64,000 nucleotides of DNA. It comes from Coriobacteriaceae bacterium AM113-163 (GTDB lineage Bacteria; Actinomycetota; Coriobacteriia; Coriobacteriales; Coriobacteriaceae). A program made the translations under genes and the position numbers. The stretch is from contig JAQDWB010000008.1 of NCBI GenBank assembly GCA_027673765.1, forward strand, positions 1 through 64,000. Direction: 5' to 3'. This document shows, piece by piece, positions 8,153-16,893 of the stretch (position 1 is the first letter of the stretch; every line of letters begins with the position of its first letter). The notes beneath the pieces are model-generated. The model was not told the origin of the DNA, did not search any database, and saw nothing but the letters and a program-made list of their open reading frames with translations.

Positions 8153-9316
8153 TTAACCCCCAGGTGTCATTTGGCTGCTGACCAGAGCCAGAGAAAAGCC
8201 AAATATAAAGAAGTAACTAGGGTTCTCAAACCCAACATTAAAACAAACGATTGCAAGTGAGGAAATCAGTGCGAACGCAGCGGAGGACGCATATCCCCCC
8301 TTGATTTCAATAACGTGGCAGGCAAGTGATCCCAAATATGCAAATAGCGAAAAGATGCCGATTACGCCAAGGCGAAAAAACAATGAGACGAAGGAATTGT
8401 GACAGCCGACTACAAATAACTTCTCTGCAACACTATATTCTTCAGTGGCTGCAAAGGGCCCAGTTAGGGCCGCCCCGACAAATTCCAGCGAAGCATAGGA
8501 TGTACCATATCCGACACCAAGACCATAAGTTTTTCCAAGCTGGACAAGTTCGTTGCCCCAGTATTTCGCTCGCCAAGCAGTATTTGCATCAAAACCGAAT
8601 TCTTCAAGCGGCATAAATGGCAGCAAGTAGCAGGCTAAGATAATCATAATGAGTCCTGCTATGGAGTATTTTAAAATAGTTGAGTTAAATCGAACTATAT
8701 AAGTACTAAGTGCAACGAGGCGAATAATTGCCTGTGTCATCTCGCCGCCAACTGCAATTGGACTAAATAATAAAATTAATAGCATCGGCAAATCAATGGC
8801 CTTGCGTTCCCCACTCGTCATTAGCATTAATGTGCTTAATGCAAAAGCGCACGGGACATTTAAGGCAATGGTTTGATTTAATAGAACGTAAGCTATCCAA
8901 ACACCGAAAAATATGAAAACTCTATTAGCCGATATAAAATCAAGCAATTTCGGCGAACTAGCATTTCTGCCGGCGAGAATAATCATTGGAATAAAGAAGA
9001 TGTAATAAGCCTGTCTTGGGATATATGTAGTATCTCGAAGAAGTTGGTTGTTTGGAAAAAATGTAGAATAAACACCGATATAAGAAAAAATTACCGCAAC
9101 AACGCCGACACCAAAGAACATCCAAAGATACTTATCAGCGGGTCGCGCGACCTGATACTTAACTTTTCCTGATCTCGAATAAAGGAATACCGTTAAATAT
9201 GTAATGCTCGCAGCCAGAATAAACAAGCTAAATATATTTAATGAGCCGAATCCGATTTTTAAAAAAATGTTTCCAAATACTGCCCCGCACAACATGGCTG
9301 CCAAGAGGAACGACAT
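8153..9316 (-). CDS. Wzy-like O-antigen/capsule polymerase
   Basis: A 387-residue integral membrane protein with about ten or more hydrophobic helices and the long extracytoplasmic loop expected of Wzy/WaaL-type proteins, including GLGVGYGTSY and GCHNSFVSLFFRLGVIG. In this family, the residues following HNSF lie near the loop implicated in glycan handling. It would polymerise the flipped repeat units. ATG follows the upstream TAA directly (TAAATG), so it is coupled to the glycosyltransferase. The DNA is distinctly AT-rich. A ligase role is possible but less likely next to a Wzx. Confidence 0.8.
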   Translation of the reverse strand: MSFLLAAMLCGAVFGNIFLKIGFGSLNIFSLFILAASITYLTVFLYSRSGKVKYQVARPADKYLWMFFGVGVVAVIFSYIGVYSTFFPNNQLLRDTTYIPRQAYYIFFIPMIILAGRNASSPKLLDFISANRVFIFFGVWIAYVLLNQTIALNVPCAFALSTLMLMTSGERKAIDLPMLLILLFSPIAVGGEMTQAIIRLVALSTYIVRFNSTILKYSIAGLIMIILACYLLPFMPLEEFGFDANTAWRAKYWGNELVQLGKTYGLGVGYGTSYASLEFVGAALTGPFAATEEYSVAEKLFVVGCHNSFVSLFFRLGVIGIFSLFAYLGSLACHVIEIKGGYASSAAFALISSLAIVCFNVGFENPSYFFIFGFSLALVSSQMTPGG

Positions 9317-10510
9317 TTAAGCGCCCCTTTCAGCCAAAGAAACTATTGCAACAGAGGCTCCCAAATATGAATCAACGGTTTGAGAGTCAGCTCGAACAAT
9401 AGTTTCCCTGCATCCGCCCGTGTCAAATGTCACTACAGGCGTCCCGCAAGCCTCGGCCTCGAGATTCACTGTTGGGAAATTATCCTCGACCGTCGGGTTG
9501 AAGAACACGTCGGCGGTCGAATAGATGCCAGCGAGTTCCTTAGGTGAGTTGGTACGAGTGAGGCCTATAATGCCGTTCGGGAGCCGCTTTATCTGTTTCT
9601 CGCTCAAGCCCACGAGCACAATCGCGCACTTCTTGCTGTCGAGCTCACCGGCAAGCCGAATGAAGTCACCGAGCCCTTTGCGCTCGGTCCAGGGGCTCGC
9701 AACGCCGAGAATCATGAACTTGTCGCCAATGCCGTATCGCTCGCGAAAGTCGCTCGGAGTCGGCCTAAACACGGCCCTGTCGATGGTGTTGTGACGCACC
9801 TCCACCGGGTAGTCCTTCAAGAAGCTCTCTCCAACAAAGTTGCTGAGCCACTGGGAAGGAGAAATGAGCGTCATTCGAGCGGGCGGGATGCTCGTAAAGA
9901 TATGTTTCTTGTCTTCAAAGTTCCTTGCACAGCTTGCTTTGGAGGTCGTCGTGGGATAAGTGTTCAACTGTGGGCATGATTTTGAGCGTGCGCAATGAGT
10001 CTTCCATTGAGTGCACTTCGCATAAGAAAAATATGCGCAATGGCCAGTGAATGCCCAACAGTCATGCAAAGTCCATCTGATTTGACAACGGTGCGTCGCA
10101 AGCCAACCGAACAGCATTTCAATGTTCACCCAGTAGCCATGGATGTTGTGTAGATGCACGACATCTGGATCAATTTCGTTCAGGCGTTTCAATAGTTTGG
10201 CGGTATCGCGCTTGGAGTAGAAGCCCATGCGGTCATGCAGACGAGTCATGACTCCATGAAGACATACCCCGGGTTTGCTAGCACAGCACTGCATGTGGTC
10301 GTCAATGCTCTCATGTCGCCTTCCCCAAAAGCAGTAGGAGTCGACCCCACGTGAAGAAAGCTGAGAATGAAGTCTGCGCATAATGGCGCCGGTCGAGCCG
10401 TTGAAGAAGCTGTTCAGCTGCACATAGCGAAGGGGTCTGTCAAGGCTCTCCGCCATGTGCAGAGTCTCTTCAACGAGCGTGTCAGTCGTTTTGATGTCGG
10501 TCGAGGCCAT
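9317..10510 (-). CDS. GT4-type glycosyltransferase
   Basis: A 397-residue GT-B glycosyltransferase, probably cytoplasmic and membrane-associated, adding a sugar to the lipid-linked repeat unit. The N-terminal acceptor domain contains RYVQLNSFFNGSTGAIMR and VVHLHNIHGYWVN. The C-terminal nucleotide-sugar domain carries the retaining-GT signature NFPTVNLEAEACGTPVV followed by FDTGGCRE. The ATG at 10510 overlaps the upstream epimerase stop by 1 bp (TAATG); longer upstream frames are shadows of that gene. The WcaL/colanic-type opening suggests a GT4 acting on a hexosamine-containing acceptor, but donor and acceptor cannot be assigned. Confidence 0.88.
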   Translation of the reverse strand: MASTDIKTTDTLVEETLHMAESLDRPLRYVQLNSFFNGSTGAIMRRLHSQLSSRGVDSYCFWGRRHESIDDHMQCCASKPGVCLHGVMTRLHDRMGFYSKRDTAKLLKRLNEIDPDVVHLHNIHGYWVNIEMLFGWLATHRCQIRWTLHDCWAFTGHCAYFSYAKCTQWKTHCARSKSCPQLNTYPTTTSKASCARNFEDKKHIFTSIPPARMTLISPSQWLSNFVGESFLKDYPVEVRHNTIDRAVFRPTPSDFRERYGIGDKFMILGVASPWTERKGLGDFIRLAGELDSKKCAIVLVGLSEKQIKRLPNGIIGLTRTNSPKELAGIYSTADVFFNPTVEDNFPTVNLEAEACGTPVVTFDTGGCRETIVRADSQTVDSYLGASVAIVSLAERGA

Positions 10511-11694
10511 TAAATGCTCTTCCTCCACACCATCTTGTCCACGACACCGGTGTAGCTCTGGATGATCTTGACCACCTTGGTGGACACGGCCTCGTCGGCG
10601 TAGTCGGGAACGGGCGCCTCGGGCAGCGACCCCTCCGCGTCGAGCTCGACGGCCGTATGGACGGCCTGCAGCAGGCCCTTCTCGGAGATGCCGGCCAGCG
10701 TGAAGCAGGCCTTGTCCAGCGCCTCGGGGCGCTCGGTGGAGGTGCGGATGCACACCGCCGGGAACGGGCGCCCGATAGAGGCGAAGAAGCTCGACTCCTC
10801 GGGCAGGGTGCCGGAGTCGGAGACCACGGCGAAGGCGTTCATCTGCAGACAGTTGTAGTCGTGGAAGCCCATGGGCTCGTGCATGCGCACGCGCGGGTCA
10901 AGCTTGAAGCCGGTTGCCTCCAGGCGCTTGCGGGAGCGCGGGTGGCAGGAGTACAGGATCGGCATGTCGTACTTTTCGGCCAGGGCGTTGATCGCGGTGA
11001 ACAGGCTCGTGAAGTTCGCCTCGGTGTCGATGTTCTCCTCGCGGTGGGCGGACAGCAGCATGTAGCGCTTGGGCTCCAGGCCGAGCTCGGAGAGGACATC
11101 CGAAGCCTCGATCTTGTCCAGGTTGGCGCGCAGCACCTCGGCCATGGGCGAGCCCGTGACGTAGGTGCGCTCGGGGGCGCAGCCAGTGTCCTTGAGGTAG
11201 CGGCGGGCGTGCTCGGAGTAGGCCAGGTTGACGTCGGAGATCACGTCGACGATGCGGCGGTTGGTCTCCTCGGGCAGGCACTCGTCCTTGCAGCGGTTGC
11301 CCGCCTCCATGTGGAAGATGGGGATGTGCAGGCGCTTTGCCGCGATGGCGGACAGGCAGCTGTTGGTGTCGCCCAGGATGAGGAGCGCGTCGGGTTTCAC
11401 CTGGACCATCAGCTTGTACGAGGCAGCGATGATGTTGCCCACGGTCTCGCCCAGGTCGGCGCCAACGGCGTCCAGGTAGACGTCGGGGTCGTCCAGCGAC
11501 AGGTCGCGGAAGAAGATGCCGTTGAGCGTGTAGTCGTAGTTCTGCCCGGTGTGCGCCAGCAGGCAGTCGAAGTGGCGGCGGCACTTCTTGATGACCTCGG
11601 ACAGGCGGATGACCTCGGGGCGGGTGCCCACGATGATGAGTAACTTCAGGCGGCCGTCGTCCTTGAATGCGATGTCGGAATAGTCCTTGCCCAT
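10510..11694 (-). CDS. capG: UDP-2-acetamido-2,6-dideoxy-L-talose 2-epimerase (CapG/FnlC type)
   Basis: A 394-residue member of the UDP-GlcNAc 2-epimerase (WecB) family: VGTRPEVIRLSEVIK near the N-terminus, GDTNSCLSAIAAKR, HMEAGNRCKDECLPEETNRR and SAHREENID. Because it directly follows a CapE-type dehydratase and a CapF-type reductase, it most likely carries out the last step to UDP-N-acetyl-L-fucosamine (2-epimerisation). Four bases separate it from capF. Its codon usage is much more GC-rich than that of the glycosyltransferase immediately downstream. Confidence 0.9.
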   Translation of the reverse strand: MGKDYSDIAFKDDGRLKLLIIVGTRPEVIRLSEVIKKCRRHFDCLLAHTGQNYDYTLNGIFFRDLSLDDPDVYLDAVGADLGETVGNIIAASYKLMVQVKPDALLILGDTNSCLSAIAAKRLHIPIFHMEAGNRCKDECLPEETNRRIVDVISDVNLAYSEHARRYLKDTGCAPERTYVTGSPMAEVLRANLDKIEASDVLSELGLEPKRYMLLSAHREENIDTEANFTSLFTAINALAEKYDMPILYSCHPRSRKRLEATGFKLDPRVRMHEPMGFHDYNCLQMNAFAVVSDSGTLPEESSFFASIGRPFPAVCIRTSTERPEALDKACFTLAGISEKGLLQAVHTAVELDAEGSLPEAPVPDYADEAVSTKVVKIIQSYTGVVDKMVWRKSI

Positions 11695-11698
11695 GTGG

Positions 11699-12916
11699 CT
11701 AGACCTCCTCGTAGTAGGTGTCGGGGTTCTCTGGGTCGAAGGGCTCGTTGGCCCACATGACCGTAACGAGGTCCTCGGTGTCGGACAGGTTGGTGATGGA
11801 GTGCGTGTAGCCGGGGATCATCTCCACGGCGCGCATGTCCGAGCCGGAGACGACGTACTCGTCGACGGGGTACGGCCTGCCCTCGGCGTCCTCCCCCACC
11901 TTCCTCAGTCTGATGGACGCGGTGCCGGAGACCACCAGGAACCTCTCCCACTTGCTCATGTGCCAGTGGTTGCCCTTGGTGATGCCGGGCCTCGAGACGT
12001 TGATGGAGACCTGGCCGCGCTCGGGCGTGCGCAGGAACTCGGTGAACGATCCGCGCGCGTCCACGTTGGGCTTGAGGCCGTAGGCGAAATGCCCGGGCTC
12101 GTAGTAGGACAGGAACGTGCTCCAGAGCTTCTTGGAGAAGGAGCCCTCGGAAAGCTCCGGCACCGAAAGCGTCTCGCGGCTGTCGCGGAAGCTGTCCAGC
12201 AGGTAGACGATCTCGCCGAGCGACTTGACGTCAGTTTCCGGGACATAGCAGAACCCGTCACCGTCGACGCGTACCAGCCCTTCGTAGCCGCAGCGGTGCT
12301 CCTGCCCCAGTAGCGCCCCCAGCATCTCGCCGACGAGGTCGTCGATGTAGAGGAGCTCGAGCTCCACCGAGGGGTCGTTGACGGTGTAGGGGCGGCCGTT
12401 GGCGATGGCGTCGCAGAAGGTCGCCACGGCGGAGTTATAGCGCGGGCGGCACCACTTGCCGTAGAGGTTCGGGAAGCGGTAGATGAGCACCGGTGCGCCG
12501 GTGCTCTCGGAATACTCGCGGAACAGGCCCTCCCCCGCGAGCTTCGACTCGCCGTAGACCGAGCCCTCGAAGCGGCCCGACAGACTCGCCTGCGCGGAGC
12601 TGGAGAGCATGACGGGGCATGTGTTGCTGTGACGCTCCAGGGTCTCCAGCAGCGTGGAGGCGAACCCGAAGTTGCCCTCCATGAACTCGGACTGGTCCTC
12701 GGGGCGGTTGACGCCGGCCAGGTTGAAGACGAAGTCGGCGCGGGAGCAGAAGTCCTCCAGCTCCCCGGGCGTGGAGTCGATGTCGTACTCCATAACCTCG
12801 AGCGGCAATAAAGCCTGGTACTTCTCGCGGCGGTCCTTGCCGTCCCTTATGTTCTTCAACGCGCAGCAGAGGTTCCTGCCGACGAAGCCCCTGGCGCCGG
12901 TGACGAGCACGCGCAC
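11699..12916 (-). CDS. capF: Bifunctional reductase/cupin enzyme of UDP-L-FucNAc synthesis (CapF/FnlB)
   Basis: A 405-residue protein with an N-terminal short-chain dehydrogenase domain (VLVTGARGFVGRN; YGESKLAGEGL with the catalytic YxxxK) and a C-terminal cupin domain carrying the metal-binding GNHWHMSKWERFLVVSG around residue 315. This architecture is characteristic of CapF, which epimerises and then NADPH-reduces the 4-keto intermediate from CapE to UDP-2-acetamido-2,6-dideoxy-L-talose. A GTG start at 12916 lies 1 nt past the capE stop. It lies in the GC-rich capE-F-G block. Confidence 0.93.
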   Translation of the reverse strand: MRVLVTGARGFVGRNLCCALKNIRDGKDRREKYQALLPLEVMEYDIDSTPGELEDFCSRADFVFNLAGVNRPEDQSEFMEGNFGFASTLLETLERHSNTCPVMLSSSAQASLSGRFEGSVYGESKLAGEGLFREYSESTGAPVLIYRFPNLYGKWCRPRYNSAVATFCDAIANGRPYTVNDPSVELELLYIDDLVGEMLGALLGQEHRCGYEGLVRVDGDGFCYVPETDVKSLGEIVYLLDSFRDSRETLSVPELSEGSFSKKLWSTFLSYYEPGHFAYGLKPNVDARGSFTEFLRTPERGQVSINVSRPGITKGNHWHMSKWERFLVVSGTASIRLRKVGEDAEGRPYPVDEYVVSGSDMRAVEMIPGYTHSITNLSDTEDLVTVMWANEPFDPENPDTYYEEV

Positions 12917-12917
12917 C

Positions 12918-13976
12918 CTACTGCACCGCCTCGTGCTCGCGGCCCTCGAGCGCCAGCTGCACGTACTCGGCGGTCTTGATCTTGGCGATGGTGCCCTCCA
13001 CGTCGAGCCTCTCGGTGTTGTGGGAGGTGTAGGACTCGTCGGCCTGGGTCTCCACCTCGCCGTCCACGACGAACTTGTCGTAGTTCAGGTCGCGCGAGTC
13101 GCAGGCGACGCGGTAGTAGCCGCCCATGTCCTCGGCGCGCAGGCGCTCCTCGCGGGTCATGAGGGTCTCGAAGAGCTTCTCGCCGTGGCGGGTGCCGATC
13201 ACCTGGGTGCCCACGCGGCCGAAAACCTCCTGGACGGCCTCGGCCAGGTCGCCGATGGTGGAGGCCGGCGCCTTCTGGATGAACAGGTCGCCGGGGTTGG
13301 CGTGCTCGAAGGCGAACTGAACCAGGTCCACGGCCTCGTCCAGGTTCATGAGGAAGCGGGTCATGTTGGGGTCGGTGACGGTGAGCGGCTCGCCCTTGCG
13401 GATGCGGTCGATGAACAGCGGGATGACGCTGCCGCGCGAGCACATGACGTTGCCGTAGCGGGTGCAGCAGATGGTGGTGCGGCCGGCGCCGTTGCGGGCG
13501 TTGGCGTAGATGATGGACTCCATCAAGGCCTTGGACTTGCCCATGGCGTTGATGGGGTATGCGGCCTTGTCGGTGGACAGGCACACGACGCGGTCGACGC
13601 CCTCGTCGATCGCGGCGTGCAGCACGTTGTCCGTGCCGATGACGTTGGTGCGGACGGCCTCCATGGGGAAGAACTCGCAGGAGGGCACCTGCTTGAGGGC
13701 GGCGGCGTGGAAGATGTAGTCCACGCCGTGCATGGCGTCGCGCACGCTCTGGGCGTTGCGGACGTCGCCGATGAAGAAGCGCACCTTGGAGGCGAGCTCC
13801 GGGGACTTCTCCTGCAGGCGGTGGCGCATGACGTCCTGCTTCTTCTCGTCGCGCGAGAAGATGCGGATCTCCGCCAGGTCGGTGTTCATGAAGTGCTTGA
13901 GCACGGTGTTGCCGAACGAGCCGGTGCCGCCCGTGATCATCAGGGTCTTGTCTTTGAATGCGGTGGTGGGTTTCAT
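12918..13976 (-). CDS. capE: UDP-GlcNAc 4,6-dehydratase/5-epimerase (CapE/FnlA)
   Basis: A 352-residue extended SDR enzyme. The Rossmann motif is TGGTGSFG (about 15-22), with DVRNAQSV, HAAALKQVPSCE and the active-site region STDKAAYPINAMGKSK typical of polysaccharide 4,6-dehydratases (MxxxK in place of YxxxK). It removes water from UDP-GlcNAc and inverts C5, the first step to UDP-L-FucNAc. The start ATG abuts the wecG stop with no gap. GC content jumps sharply exactly at this boundary, suggesting capE-F-G entered the locus as a cassette. Confidence 0.93.
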   Translation of the reverse strand: MKPTTAFKDKTLMITGGTGSFGNTVLKHFMNTDLAEIRIFSRDEKKQDVMRHRLQEKSPELASKVRFFIGDVRNAQSVRDAMHGVDYIFHAAALKQVPSCEFFPMEAVRTNVIGTDNVLHAAIDEGVDRVVCLSTDKAAYPINAMGKSKALMESIIYANARNGAGRTTICCTRYGNVMCSRGSVIPLFIDRIRKGEPLTVTDPNMTRFLMNLDEAVDLVQFAFEHANPGDLFIQKAPASTIGDLAEAVQEVFGRVGTQVIGTRHGEKLFETLMTREERLRAEDMGGYYRVACDSRDLNYDKFVVDGEVETQADESYTSHNTERLDVEGTIAKIKTAEYVQLALEGREHEAVQ

Positions 13977-14753
13977 CTACTTGCCTTCCTTGCGCTTAGC
14001 ACCCGTGAACTGGTAAAAGAGAAATTTGGTATTAGTAACGAGATATCGTTTGAAAAGTCGCTTCGGCTCCTGCATCAGGCGGTATAGCCACTCGAGACTC
14101 AGGTTCTGCATCCATATCGGTGCCTCCGGTACCACGCCGGCGAGAACGTTGAAAGCTCCCCCTACGCCGATCATCAGTGGCTGGGGACCGCCTTTAAGCT
14201 CATGCATGAGGACTTCCTGGCGCGGAGCGCCAAGTGCAATCCATGCAAAGTCGGCGCCGGAATCGGCAATGCGTCTTGAAAGGTCTCGTTTCTCGCCATC
14301 GGAGAGCGGGCGAAAGACGGAAGGTTCCATGCCGGCGATTTCCAGGCCCGGATACTCTTCTTGAAGAGATTCCTTGAGCGCCTCAAGGTTTTTCTGTTCG
14401 TTGCCGTAGAAGTAATGGCTCCATCCGTGCTGAGCGGAAATACTGAAAATCTCGCGCATCAAATCCGGACCCGTCACACGCCCCATCGATGTGATCGACT
14501 TTCGGCCGACAACCGATAGGGGCTTCCCATCGGGAACGGACATAACGGACTCAGCCTGACAGGACCAGTAGTTGGGATCGTCATGGGCCATAACCGACGT
14601 ATGGGCGTTAGAGACGCAGATATACTCGCCATGTAGATCGTCGATATTATGAGTAATGAAATCGACGCATTCGGACATATTGGTGCCCGTGATCGGGACA
14701 TCGATCACGGGCACGCGGTTTAATTCGGGATAATGAAGATAGGACTTAAGCAC
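13977..14753 (-). CDS. WecG/TagA/CpsF-family glycosyltransferase (GT26)
   Basis: A 258-residue GT26 enzyme: DVPITGTNMSECVDFI, SVPDGKPLSVVGR, RVTGPDLMREIF, GAPRQEVLM and GVGGAFNVLAGVVPEAPIWMQ are family landmarks. It adds the second sugar, commonly an N-acetylmannosamine-type residue, to the polyprenyl-diphosphate-linked first sugar at the cytoplasmic membrane. The start is GTG at 14753, overlapping the upstream stop by 1 bp. C-terminal basic residues (RLFKRYL) are consistent with peripheral membrane binding. Position right after the initiating transferase supports a second-step role. Confidence 0.92.
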   Translation of the reverse strand: MLKSYLHYPELNRVPVIDVPITGTNMSECVDFITHNIDDLHGEYICVSNAHTSVMAHDDPNYWSCQAESVMSVPDGKPLSVVGRKSITSMGRVTGPDLMREIFSISAQHGWSHYFYGNEQKNLEALKESLQEEYPGLEIAGMEPSVFRPLSDGEKRDLSRRIADSGADFAWIALGAPRQEVLMHELKGGPQPLMIGVGGAFNVLAGVVPEAPIWMQNLSLEWLYRLMQEPKRLFKRYLVTNTKFLFYQFTGAKRKEGK

Positions 14754-15517
14754 TAAAACGCACCCTTTCCCGTGATTACTTCAATAACGGTGAGAGCGAT
14801 AATCCTTAAGTCGGTGAGAATGCCACGCCTCGCGATGTACTCAAGATCTCTCTGCACCATACCGTCGAAACCAGTTGAGTTTCGATCGGTAACCTGCCAC
14901 CATCCGGTAATCCCCGGCTTTACGGCCAGGCGCTGCAGGTCATGCTCGGTGTACTCTGCCACTTCATTCGGCAGGGGCGGCCTGGGCCCCACGACGGACA
15001 TCTGCCCCAGGAACACGTTCAGAAACTGCGGGAACTCGTCGATGGAGTGTTTGCGGATGAACTTCCCGATCTTGGTGACGCGGGGGTCCTCCTTCATCTT
15101 GAACATGGCGCCGACAATCTCGTTCTGTTCCCTGAGCTCGGCGAGGCGCTCGTCGGCGTCCTTGTACATGCTGCGAAACTTCCACATGCGGAAGGTGGAC
15201 AGGCTGCCGTCAGGGCGGGTCTGGCCCACGCGAATCTGGCTGTAGAAGGGGCTCCCCTCGCTCTCCAAGCGGATGAGCGCCGCGAGCACCAAGCTTGGAA
15301 TCGCGATAATTACAAGCACAACACCGCTGAACACGATGTCGAACGTGCGTTTGACGGCCCTGTAGGCCAGGCGCGAGCGGTCCCAGTCCATGATTGATTG
15401 CATGGCCCTGTAGCGGCCGGCGCCCTCACGCCGGTCCATGGCCTGAGCAATCAGCGCCGCCCCCGCGGGCGCATCCGTTGCATATTTTGTAATATCCGAC
15501 ACGTTCTCTTCCAACAC
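14753..15517 (-). CDS. Polyprenyl-phosphate sugar-phosphate transferase (initiating enzyme)
   Basis: A 254-residue bacterial sugar transferase. One membrane helix (FDIVFSGVVLVIIAIPSLVLAA region, about 60-82) precedes the cytoplasmic catalytic domain with KFRSMYKDAD, KIGKFIRKHSIDEFPQ, VVGPRPPLPNEV and the C-terminal VKPGITGWWQV. It loads the first sugar-1-phosphate onto undecaprenyl phosphate. The length corresponds to the short single-helix form. The start is probably GTG at 15517 with GGGGA upstream; a later ATG is possible. It lies 51 bp past the LoaP-like gene, and that gap holds a small TCCCC/GGGGA hairpin. Confidence 0.93.
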   Translation of the reverse strand: MLEENVSDITKYATDAPAGAALIAQAMDRREGAGRYRAMQSIMDWDRSRLAYRAVKRTFDIVFSGVVLVIIAIPSLVLAALIRLESEGSPFYSQIRVGQTRPDGSLSTFRMWKFRSMYKDADERLAELREQNEIVGAMFKMKEDPRVTKIGKFIRKHSIDEFPQFLNVFLGQMSVVGPRPPLPNEVAEYTEHDLQRLAVKPGITGWWQVTDRNSTGFDGMVQRDLEYIARRGILTDLRIIALTVIEVITGKGAF

Positions 15518-15568
15518 TTCGTCCCCAGGTCGGGGATCCTCCCTGCTCTTTGTAGCGGCCGCCTGCAG

Positions 15569-16120
15569 CTAGGCGATCGCTTTTTTTAGGTTGCGCATGA
15601 CGCGCTGCTCGTTTGAAAGCACCGCGAGGCCAACGCGGGTGGTTACGCGCCGGCCGCACAGATCGAGCTCCAAATAAGCAGTGCTCTTGCGTCTGTTAAT
15701 GGTTTTGATAAGGCCTTCGTGGCCCAGCAGCGGACCTGCCGTCACTACGACCTGGTCGCCGTCTTTTAAGGCTTCGCTCATGGGTACTACGCGGTCTCCC
15801 CTATACGTAAAGCCGCCAATAAGCTGGACCTCTTCTTTTGCCAGCGGCACAAACTGACCGTCCTGGGAAAGCACCCGGGCAAAGTCGTCCATGCGCAGCA
15901 GATACTGTTGCACGGTTCGGGGATCTGCCGTATCGCAGATAAGATAACCGGGAAAGAGCGGCTTGATCGTCTTGACCCATTCGCCGTGTATCTTAATCTC
16001 GGTTTGATATTGGGGATAAAAGAGCTCTTGCATGGCACCAGCCGGCACCATGTGCTCGATGCGCTCGCGCATTACATCTTCTCGACCGTTAATGACCTGG
16101 ATCACATACCACACGAGCAT
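15569..16120 (-). CDS. loaP: LoaP/RfaH-like NusG-family antiterminator
   Basis: A 183-residue NusG paralogue. The N-terminal NGN domain starts WYVIQVINGREDVMRERI and contains KPLFPGYLI, a hallmark of specialised NusG proteins. A C-terminal KOW segment follows (LKDGDQVVVTAGPLLGHEGLIKTI). Specialised NusG proteins of this kind bind RNA polymerase and suppress termination within one long operon; in Gram-positives LoaP serves polysaccharide and antibiotic clusters. First-gene position in a 14-kb operon fits. ATG at 16120 follows a G-rich Shine-Dalgarno; a GTG one codon earlier is also possible. The preceding leader is highly structured. Confidence 0.88.
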   Translation of the reverse strand: MLVWYVIQVINGREDVMRERIEHMVPAGAMQELFYPQYQTEIKIHGEWVKTIKPLFPGYLICDTADPRTVQQYLLRMDDFARVLSQDGQFVPLAKEEVQLIGGFTYRGDRVVPMSEALKDGDQVVVTAGPLLGHEGLIKTINRRKSTAYLELDLCGRRVTTRVGLAVLSNEQRVMRNLKKAIA

Positions 16121-16145
16121 CACCCCCCCCTGCTGTCTTACATGT

Positions 16146-16218
16146 GGCTCACGGGGTTTGGGTATGGCTTCGCCAGGGCGCTTGTGCGCGAAGGCGCTCC
16201 ATATTCAAACCCTGAGCC
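16146..16218 (-). promoter_or_regulatory. Long structured hairpin in the leader just upstream of the LoaP-like gene
   Basis: GGCTCA/TGAGCC closes the structure, followed by a one-base bulge, GGGTTTG/CAAACCC, a small internal loop, TATGG/CCATA and an inner CTTCGC/GCGAAG stem. It ends 25 nt before the start codon and no U-run follows, so it is not a simple terminator. A cis-acting RNA read by the antiterminator, or an mRNA-stability or translation element, fits better. Confidence 0.6.
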
Positions 16219-16273
16219 CAGTTAGACAAGCACGTGGCTCTGCCCCACCGTGAACGGTATGCATAGAAGCAGC

Positions 16274-16374
16274 GCTGAGGTCACAGGCACGTATCGCAAG
16301 AATGCCCACAACCTCAGCTGGCTGCGTGCGATCCGGTCAAGTGATTTCAAAACTGGACCGCACGCAAACAGCTG
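16274..16374 (-). promoter_or_regulatory. Two mutually exclusive hairpins in the polysaccharide-operon leader
   Basis: Pairing A joins 16274-16281 (GCTGAGGT) with 16311-16318 (ACCTCAGC). Pairing B joins 16315-16320 (CAGCTG) with 16369-16374 and extends inside through 16324-16337 and 16352-16365 (12 Watson-Crick pairs, one GU, one mismatch on the minus-strand RNA). Both use bases 16315-16318, so only one can form at a time, the arrangement expected of an attenuator or switch. Confidence 0.5.
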
Positions 16375-16852
16375 AAGGACTGCTACGTTTTGCCATGCAA
16401 TCTATTAATTATTTGCACCTGTGAATTAACTCAATACAAATAAACAACGTCGCATGACTTCTTTATTGGAGCTCGTGGTTTTTCTAACACCGCCGTTACG
16501 GCCGGATGCTGATCGACCCTGCGCTTTGTGGCTTGCTGGAGCCGTGAGCACAGTTGAACTCATGTAACGTTAGGTATCCTAGCACAAGCTGATAGCGAAA
16601 CTGATTTGGCTTGTGGCGAACAACATATCGTTCATTTAGCGTGCTTAAGGGGGTTGTTTTGGGATGTTGTTCACGTTGATGCAGGTTATTGGGGCGTTGG
16701 CAATAATTGGGAGCGTTCCTGAAGCCCAACTGGAGCAGCGAGCTACACTGGTAATCGCGTTTGGATAACAAACTATGTACAGACATGGGAAATAAATTGT
16801 GCAACTTTTTGTTGGCGTAGGTGGGGTTTGTGGCGTATGACGTTTTCGCATG
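16375..16852 (-). other. Gene-free region expected to hold the operon promoter
   Basis: No credible coding frame is present; apparent minus-strand frames run into the tRNA gene and lack family features. The polysaccharide-operon promoter should lie here, between the tRNA terminator and the leader hairpins. On the minus strand TTGAGT followed 15 nt later by AATAAT (around 16401-16427) is the best candidate I can see, but the spacing is short. Confidence 0.35.
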
Positions 16853-16882
16853 AAAAAAGGCCTTCGGAATACCGAAGACCTT
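16853..16882 (-). terminator. Intrinsic terminator of tRNA-Ala
   Basis: An 11-bp stem (AAGGTCTTCGG / CCGAAGGCCTT on the minus strand, one GU pair) with a 4-nt loop is followed by six T residues, 11 nt downstream of the tRNA 3' end. Confidence 0.9.
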
Positions 16883-16893
16883 TGCATTCACAA

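Noticed and set aside
10657..11643. A 328-codon plus-strand frame opposite capG
   Set aside because: Same GC-bias shadow effect; the capG protein on the minus strand is clear.
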